NCBI GenBank assembly: GCA_041490205.1
Contig: JBGPSQ010000042.1
Span: 1-17,063 of the forward strand
Length of the DNA: 17,063 nucleotides
Direction: 5' to 3'
Source: DATDDB01 sp041490205
GTDB lineage: Bacteria; Pseudomonadota; Gammaproteobacteria; Burkholderiales; Gallionellaceae
Part shown: positions 12,685-17,063 of the stretch, one piece after another
Layout: every line of letters starts with the position of its first letter
Position numbering within the stretch: position 1 is the first letter of the stretch
The notes under the pieces: generated by a model
What the model was told of the DNA's origin: nothing
Databases searched by the model: none
The model's input: only the letters and a program-made list of their open reading frames with translations
Program-made: the position numbers and the translations under genes

Positions 12685-13749
12685 ATGAAGAGCACCATCC
12701 TGGCTGTAGCACTGGCATCAGCATTATTCACCGGCGCTACACATGCCGCCGAAATCACCTTGTTGAATGTGTCCTACGATCCAACGCGCGAGTTGTATCA
12801 GGAATTCAACGCAGCCTTTGCCGCCTACTGGAAGGCGAAGACAGGTGATACCGTCATCATCAAGCAATCGCACGGCGGCTCGGGCAAACAGGCGCGTGCG
12901 ATCATCGATGGGCTGGAGGCAGACGTCGCCACCTTGGCGCTGGCCGCAGACATCGACGCGCTGGCGACCCACGGCAACCTGATTCCTGCCGATTGGCAAT
13001 CGCACCTTAAGCACAACAGCTCTCCCTACACCTCCACCATCGTGTTCCTGGTGCGCAAGGGCAACCCCAAGAACATTCAGGACTGGAACGACTTGATCAA
13101 GCCCGGTGTGGCGGTGATCACGCCCAACCCCAAGACATCCGGCGGTGCCCGCTGGAACTACCTTGCGGCATGGGGTTATGCGCTGAAGCACAACAACAAT
13201 GATCAGGCCAAGGCCCAGGAATTCGTTGCCAAGCTGTACGCCAACGTGCCGGTGCTGGATTCGGGCGCACGCGGTTCTACAACTACATTCACCGAGCGCG
13301 GCATCGGCGATGTGCTTTTGGCCTGGGAGAACGAAGCGTTTTTGGCGATAAAGGAATTGGGTTCAGACAAATTCGAGATTGTTGTGCCTTCGCTTTCCAT
13401 CCTGGCGGAACCCCCGGTGACGGTTGTGGACAAGAACGCGGACAAGCACGGCACGCGCAAGGTGGCCGAGGCCTATCTTGAATACCTGTATTCGCCCGAG
13501 GGCCAGGAGATTATTGCCAGAAATCACTATCGCCCATCGAACATCCTGGTGGCAGCCAAGCACTCCAAACAGTTTCCGATAGTAAACCTGGTGACAGCCG
13601 AAAGTCATGTGGTGGCGGACGAATTCGCGAAGCAGTTTCCCGCGATAAACCTGATCACTGTCGATGGGGTGTTTGGCGGATGGGCCAGGGCCCAGAAGGA
13701 GCATTTCGCCGATGGGGGCATCTTCGATCAGATATATGCGAAGAAATAG
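12685..13749 (+). CDS. sbp: periplasmic sulfate-binding protein
   Basis: Sbp captures sulfate (or thiosulfate) in the periplasm for the CysTWA ABC importer. A signal peptide (residues 1-21, cleaved after GATHA) precedes 'ITLLNVSYDPTRELYQEFN'. Ligand-binding segments follow: 'QSHGGSGKQARAI', 'TPNPKTSGGARWNYLAAWGY', 'DSGARGSTTTFTERGIGDVL' and 'WENEAFLAIKE'. The C terminus ends 'GVFGGWARAQKEHFADGGIFDQIY', as in the family. At 354 residues it is about 25 longer than E. coli Sbp. The excess matches a diverged 21-residue tandem duplication (287-307 and 308-328). The ATG at 12685, 4 bases after an ACGGAGAA ribosome binding site region, gives a proper signal peptide; the ORF opens further upstream only through promoter DNA. 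The permease gene cysT lies 2.9 kb downstream rather than adjacent. Confidence 0.95.
   Translation: MKSTILAVALASALFTGATHAAEITLLNVSYDPTRELYQEFNAAFAAYWKAKTGDTVIIKQSHGGSGKQARAIIDGLEADVATLALAADIDALATHGNLIPADWQSHLKHNSSPYTSTIVFLVRKGNPKNIQDWNDLIKPGVAVITPNPKTSGGARWNYLAAWGYALKHNNNDQAKAQEFVAKLYANVPVLDSGARGSTTTFTERGIGDVLLAWENEAFLAIKELGSDKFEIVVPSLSILAEPPVTVVDKNADKHGTRKVAEAYLEYLYSPEGQEIIARNHYRPSNILVAAKHSKQFPIVNLVTAESHVVADEFAKQFPAINLITVDGVFGGWARAQKEHFADGGIFDQIYAKK
13543..13668 (+). repeat. diverged 63-bp tandem duplication within sbp
   Basis: Two in-frame 63-base units (13543-13605 and 13606-13668) encode ILVAAKHSKQFPIVNLVTAES and HVVADEFAKQFPAINLITVDG (first and last residues approximate). By hand count 38 of 63 bases are identical. 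Family members have a single 'QFP-x-(I/V)NL-x-T' motif here. Confidence 0.6.
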
Positions 13750-13851
13750 GAGTCTGGCATGGGCGTACTGAGTGCAACTATCCGGTTGCTGCGATGGCGC
13801 TGGGTGATTGATTCAGAGACAAGTTTATCAACCAAATATCAGGAGCAAGTC

Positions 13852-14070
13852 ATGAGCATCGTAGCGATCAATGCAAGGAACCAATTCAAGGGAAGGATCA
13901 AGGACATTGTGGCCGGGCCGGTTGTTTCCGAAGTGGTGGTGGAAACCCCTTTTGGAGAAGTTGCGTCGGTGATTACCAGCCGCTCGATCAAAGATCTCGA
14001 TCTGCGTGTTGGCTCGGATGTGGTGGCCTTTGTGAAGTCTACCGAGGTGTCATTGGCGAAGCTAAGTTAA
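13852..14070 (+). CDS. single Mop/TOBE-domain molybdate-binding protein
   Basis: A 72-residue protein consisting of one Mop domain, the small beta-barrel that oligomerises to bind molybdate or tungstate ('molbindin'). Typical features are 'ARNQFKGRIKDIVAGPVVSEV', 'VASVITSRSIKDLDLRVGSD' and the terminal 'VVAFVKSTEVSLAKL', whose K-S-T motif binds oxyanions. AGGAG lies 5 bases before the ATG at 13852, and the length is right for the family. An in-frame ATG at 13759 also has AGGAG 6 bases upstream and would add 31 residues without family resemblance, so it is less likely. It lies 102 bases after sbp and 21 before the peroxiredoxin gene, probably in one transcript. Its role beside sulfate uptake may be to hold molybdate, a sulfate analogue; that is inference. 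Confidence 0.88.
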   Translation: MSIVAINARNQFKGRIKDIVAGPVVSEVVVETPFGEVASVITSRSIKDLDLRVGSDVVAFVKSTEVSLAKLS

Positions 14071-14091
14071 TCAAATTAAGGAGAAATGAAA

Positions 14092-14769
14092 ATGACCATT
14101 AGGCTAGGCGATGTTGCCCCGGATTTCGAACAGGATTCCAGTGAAGGCAAAATACATTTTCATGAATGGGCCGGTAACCAGTGGGTGGTGCTGTTCTCGC
14201 ATCCCGCCGATTTCACTCCGGTGTGCACCACCGAGTTGGGCCTGACTGCCAAGTTGGCGGAGCAATTTGCCAGGCGCAACGTCAAGGTGGTTGCCTTGAG
14301 CGTGGATCCGGTCGAGTCACACAAACGCTGGATAGACGACATCAATGATACCCAGCACGCCCAAGTGAACTTTCCGATCATCGCTGATGCTGACCGCAAG
14401 GTATCGGAACTATATGACCTGATTCACCCGAAAGCCAGTACCACCGCGACGGTTCGCTCGCTATTTGTGATCGATCCGGACAAGAAAGTTCGTCTGATCA
14501 TTACCTATCCGGCCAGCACAGGGCGCAACTTCGACGAAATACTGCGCGTGATTGATTCGTTGCAATTGACAGACAGCCACAGCGTGGCCACACCGGGCAA
14601 CTGGAAGGACGGGGAGGATGTAGTAATCGTCACAAGCCTAACTGATCCCGAGGTGTTGAAGCAAAAGTTCCCGCGGGGATTCAAGGCAATCAGGCCATAT
14701 CTGCGGCTGACCCCGCAGCCAAACAAAGGGGCTGGGATTCTGTCCCGGCTGACCAGGTTGGCAATTTGA
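14092..14769 (+). CDS. 1-Cys peroxiredoxin (Prx6 type)
   Basis: A thiol peroxidase that reduces H2O2 and alkyl hydroperoxides in the cytoplasm. The peroxidatic cysteine is C45 in 'SHPADFTPVCTTELG'; no equivalent resolving cysteine is seen in the remaining sequence, so it is the 1-Cys/Prx6 type, which needs an external thiol. 'ALSVDPVESHKRWIDDI', 'LFVIDPDKKVRLIITYPAST' and 'GRNFDEILRVIDSLQ' are family hallmarks, and the longer C-terminal domain 'VATPGNWKDGEDVVI' is present. The protein has 225 residues from the ATG at 14092, which is 8 bases after GGAG; the ATG at 14086 is only 2 bases from it. It lies in a run with mop and the porin gene and could limit peroxide stress linked to iron or sulfur oxidation. 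Confidence 0.93.
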   Translation: MTIRLGDVAPDFEQDSSEGKIHFHEWAGNQWVVLFSHPADFTPVCTTELGLTAKLAEQFARRNVKVVALSVDPVESHKRWIDDINDTQHAQVNFPIIADADRKVSELYDLIHPKASTTATVRSLFVIDPDKKVRLIITYPASTGRNFDEILRVIDSLQLTDSHSVATPGNWKDGEDVVIVTSLTDPEVLKQKFPRGFKAIRPYLRLTPQPNKGAGILSRLTRLAI

Positions 14770-14794
14770 TTTTTAACCAAAAGGAGAAACTGAA

Positions 14795-15943
14795 GTGAAG
14801 AAGAGAATATTGCCTGCCGTGATAGCCGCTATTTCCGCAAACGCATTTGCGGATACCCCCAACGTCAATGTTTACGGGAAGGTCGATGTGTCTTATGACA
14901 GCATCCGGACCGGAACCGCCACCAACGGCACGAACGGCGTTACATCCAACCGCGTGGCAAGCAACACCACTTATCTGGGCTTCAAGGGTTCAGAAGATCT
15001 GGGGGATGGCCTGTCTGCGATCTGGCAGATTGAGTCAGTGGTCAACGTGGGCGACGCCGCCATCAACGGAGCGGGTACATCGGGCGGCACGTTTGCCACA
15101 CGCAACTCTTTCCTCGGCCTGAAGAACGATAGCTTTGGCACCGTGCTGGCAGGCCGCCATGACACGCCATACAAGCTGGCCACCCGCCGCCTGGATCAGT
15201 TCGCCGACGGTATCGCCGACAATCGCTCCCTGGTGGGCACAGCAGGGAATGCCGCATTTGATGGCCGCCAGGATCAAGTGTTGGCTTACATCAGTCCGAG
15301 CCTGGGTGGTTTGACGGTTGCCGCTGCCCATGTGAACCTGGTGCCAACACAGTCCACCGTCGGATTGAATGCCAACGCGACCTCCGTGGCCGCCTGGTAT
15401 GACGCCAATGGATTTTATGCTGCATTGGCCTATGAAGCGCACAACAACCTGACCAGCACCTTCATTGGTGCAACCAGTGAAAAGGCCGTCAAGATAGGCA
15501 TCGGTTATACGCAAGAAGGTGTGTTCAGCGTGGGCATCGCCGCGGAAAAGACCAGCGACAATCTGGCCGGGGGCGCTGCGGCGACTTCCACATCCAATGT
15601 CGGCGGCACTCTGGTGCCCGTGGGCGGCAATCTGGACGGCCACAAGGCGCTTTATGTGTCCGGCAAGTTCTATATCGACAGTAATAATGCGATCAAGGCA
15701 GCCTACACCTCCCTCAGTAATGTAACGGGCACAGCCAATACAGGCGCCAAGCAATTTTCATTGGGTTATGACCATACCCTGGGCAAACGCACCACGGTGT
15801 ATGCGCTGTACACCAAATTGAAAAATGGCGCTTCGGCGAGCTATAGCTTGTCGAGTAATGCCTCTATCGGTGGAACCTCCACTATTGCGGGCGCAGGCGC
15901 AGCACCTTCCGCCGTGGCAGTTGGCGTGAAGGTTACATTTTAG
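14795..15943 (+). CDS. Gram-negative general porin
   Basis: A 382-residue outer-membrane trimeric beta-barrel porin. A signal peptide (residues 1-19, cleaved after NAFA) is followed by 'VNVYGKVDVSYDSI', the usual first strand. Next come 'TYLGFKGSEDLGDGLSAIWQ', 'RNSFLGLKNDSFGTVLAGRH', 'DTPYKLATRRLDQFADGIAD' (constriction-loop region) and 'FSLGYDHTLGKRTTVYALYT'. The last residue is Phe ('GVKVTF'), as required for barrel assembly. This is the porin family common in betaproteobacteria. The start is GTG at 14795, with AAGGAG 8 bases upstream; no ATG fits. It follows the peroxiredoxin gene by 25 bases and is closed by a strong terminator. In this setting it may admit sulfate and other anions, but pore selectivity cannot be read here. 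Confidence 0.94.
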   Translation: MKKRILPAVIAAISANAFADTPNVNVYGKVDVSYDSIRTGTATNGTNGVTSNRVASNTTYLGFKGSEDLGDGLSAIWQIESVVNVGDAAINGAGTSGGTFATRNSFLGLKNDSFGTVLAGRHDTPYKLATRRLDQFADGIADNRSLVGTAGNAAFDGRQDQVLAYISPSLGGLTVAAAHVNLVPTQSTVGLNANATSVAAWYDANGFYAALAYEAHNNLTSTFIGATSEKAVKIGIGYTQEGVFSVGIAAEKTSDNLAGGAAATSTSNVGGTLVPVGGNLDGHKALYVSGKFYIDSNNAIKAAYTSLSNVTGTANTGAKQFSLGYDHTLGKRTTVYALYTKLKNGASASYSLSSNASIGGTSTIAGAGAAPSAVAVGVKVTF

Positions 15944-15978
15944 TTGTCCGTTTAATCTCCTCTCCTCCGTGGAGTTTC

Positions 15979-16006
15979 AGGGCAGATTCAAATCTGCCCT
16001 TTTTTT
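15979..16006 (+). terminator. intrinsic terminator after the porin gene
   Basis: AGGGCAGATT (15979-15988) pairs perfectly with AATCTGCCCT (15991-16000), giving a 9-10 bp stem with a tiny loop, followed by a run of Ts to 16006. It should end the sbp-mop-prx-porin transcript. The ribosome binding site of the next gene starts right after the T run. Confidence 0.9.
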
Positions 16007-16020
16007 GGAAGGTGCGCCTG

Positions 16021-16512
16021 ATGATTTACCAGAAATGGTCTAATGAGTTGAATATCGGGATCAATGAGATGGATGTGCAACACCGGCACCTGGCTGGTTT
16101 TATCAACGTGCTGGCTATCTCAAGGAATGCGGGAGCAGGACATGAACAGCTAGTCAGGATTTTCGAAGATCTGATCGCCGATGTCCTGGTTCATTTCGCG
16201 TTTGAGGCGGAAATGTTTGAGCGCTCCGGTTATGTGCATGCGCAAGAACACAAGCGCTCCCACACAGCGCTGCTGCGAAAACTTAACGAGTACCGATCGC
16301 GATTCAGGGCGGGGGAGGATGTGCTGGATATTGTCCTGAATACTCTTGAGACATGGCTCCCCAACCACATCAGGCATGACGATGCCAAATACGCGGCTTT
16401 TCTGGCGGAAGCGCGGAACGCCGCTGAAGAAACGGGAAATGTTAAGGCCATTTACCTTGGGTTGCGAAGTTTCGGGAATAATGTAAAGCCTGCTGGCTTG
16501 AAGCCAAGCTGA
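16021..16512 (+). CDS. bacteriohemerythrin
   Basis: A 163-residue four-helix protein with a diiron site that binds O2 reversibly. All seven ligands are in place: H21 ('DVQHRHL'), H58 and E62 ('VHFAFEAEMF'), H77 and H81 ('QEHKRSH'), H116 and D121 ('WLPNHIRHDDAKY'). The start is ATG at 16021 with GGAAGG 8 bases upstream; a GTG 9 bases earlier overlaps that ribosome binding site. No signal peptide or extra domain is seen, so it is a stand-alone cytoplasmic form, possibly for oxygen sensing, storage or scavenging in a microaerophile. The start is only 15 bases after the porin terminator, so it relies on read-through or a promoter inside the porin end. About 30 residues at the C terminus lie beyond the usual domain. 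Confidence 0.92.
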   Translation: MIYQKWSNELNIGINEMDVQHRHLAGFINVLAISRNAGAGHEQLVRIFEDLIADVLVHFAFEAEMFERSGYVHAQEHKRSHTALLRKLNEYRSRFRAGEDVLDIVLNTLETWLPNHIRHDDAKYAAFLAEARNAAEETGNVKAIYLGLRSFGNNVKPAGLKPS

Positions 16513-16647
16513 ATTTTGCAGGCTTGAAGCTGGCCTGCGTGGTGACACTTCCTTTATTCTTTTTTGTGCTAATGAAAGCACTATTATTCACTTTTACGCC
16601 TAAGACATGGCGTATAGACTGTGCTTATTCAATAACAGGAATAAGCA
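16513..16647. promoter_or_regulatory. gap before cysT with hairpins and an inverted repeat at the start codon
   Basis: GCAGGC (16518-16523) with GCCTGC (16533-16538) forms a weak hairpin after the hemerythrin stop, lacking an immediate T tract. GTGCT (16566-16570) with AGCAC (16577-16581) is another. TATAGA (16613-16618) may be the cysT -10. TGCTTATTC (16622-16630) and GAATAAGCA (16639-16647) form a perfect 9-bp inverted repeat over an 8-base spacer. It ends at the base before the ATG and takes in the AGGAA ribosome binding site. It may be an operator just after the transcription start or an mRNA hairpin hiding the start. Confidence 0.45.
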
Positions 16648-17063
16648 ATGTCGCAATTAACCGCAAGCTCGATGCTGCACACCGCTCGTTTTCGTGCCCA
16701 TAGTGTGCTGCCCGGGTTCAATCTGGCCTTGGGCTTCACGCTGCTTTATCTTTCGCTGATCGTGTTAATCCCGCTGTCCGCCTTGTTTTTTAAGTCAGCG
16801 ACACTGGGGTGGGGCGGGTTCTGGGATGTGGTCACGGGAGAGCGCGTGCTGGCTTCGCTGCGCGTGACCTTTTTTGCTTCATTTGCTGCCGCGATGATTA
16901 ACGCCTTCTTCGGCCTGGTTGTCGCCTGGGTGCTGGTGCGCTACGCTTTCCCCGGCAAGCGCATCGTCGACGCCTTGGTCGATCTGCCGTTTGCGCTGCC
17001 CACAGCCGTGGCAGGCATCACGCTGGCCACCTTGTACGCACCCAATGGCTGGCTCGGCCAATA
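16648..17063 (+). CDS. cysT: sulfate/thiosulfate ABC transporter permease CysT, 3'-truncated by window edge
   Basis: The first 138 residues of the inner-membrane permease (CysT, also called CysU) of the sulfate importer that Sbp feeds. Membrane helices lie at about residues 24-48, 73-98 and 110-131. Family segments are 'LGWGGFWDVVTGERVLASLR', 'FFASFAAAMINAFFGLVVAW', 'VLVRYAFPGKRIVDALVDLP' and 'FALPTAVAGITLATLYAPNG'; the last lies in the CysT/ModB permease domain. The start at 16648 is set by AGGAAT 6 bases upstream and the family N terminus. The frame stays open to the last base. cysW and cysA are expected beyond the window. A palindrome covers the ribosome binding site. Confidence 0.93.
   Translation, partial: MSQLTASSMLHTARFRAHSVLPGFNLALGFTLLYLSLIVLIPLSALFFKSATLGWGGFWDVVTGERVLASLRVTFFASFAAAMINAFFGLVVAWVLVRYAFPGKRIVDALVDLPFALPTAVAGITLATLYAPNGWLGQ

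Overview
The window looks like chromosomal DNA from an autotrophic betaproteobacterium. A Nitrosomonadales-type chemolithoautotroph such as a Gallionellaceae iron oxidiser is my best guess, from gene content alone. The indicators are a form II RuBisCO with its LysR regulator and CbbQ/CbbO activase genes, a betaproteobacterial-type second IF-1 next to a cold-shock gene, a 16-strand-type porin, and sulfate-uptake genes beside the carbon genes. No rRNA, tRNA, transposase, phage gene or CRISPR array was seen, and no gap without a gene exceeds about 270 bases.

Layout. Bases 1-1120 hold the 3' part of a CgeB-like glycosyltransferase gene converging on a GtrA-family membrane protein gene, the edge of a surface-polysaccharide region. 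Bases 1205-2609 carry apaH and a YdjM-like membrane metal-dependent hydrolase gene. On the minus strand, a cold-shock protein gene with a long structured leader precedes a second translation initiation factor IF-1 gene, with a strong hairpin terminator between them. Bases 3487-9296 are the carbon-fixation core: divergent cbbR, then cbbM, a terminator, and cbbQ-cbbO. Next, fbp, purE, purC and a beta-carbonic anhydrase gene run closely spaced on the plus strand (9387-12417). From 12685 a sulfate-binding protein gene leads a module of mop, a 1-Cys peroxiredoxin, a porin, a hemerythrin and, at the right edge, cysT.

How they work together. CbbM fixes CO2, CbbQ/CbbO remodel inhibited RuBisCO, fructose-1,6-bisphosphatase regenerates Calvin-cycle intermediates, and carbonic anhydrase interconverts CO2 and bicarbonate. 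purE and purC are consecutive purine steps, and PurE chemistry also depends on inorganic carbon. The downstream module joins sulfate capture (Sbp, CysT) with an outer-membrane pore and proteins for oxyanion-cofactor binding, peroxide and oxygen.

Most notable observations: (1) a palindrome-rich mobile-repeat-like block of about 150-180 bases inserted inside cbbO with the reading frame kept open; (2) a diverged 21-residue tandem duplication near the C terminus of Sbp; (3) a cspA-like leader of about 157 nt with two mutually exclusive hairpins; (4) a clean CbbR-type operator pair between cbbR and cbbM; (5) an inverted repeat covering the cysT ribosome binding site. I did not find a convincing wholly new multi-gene system.
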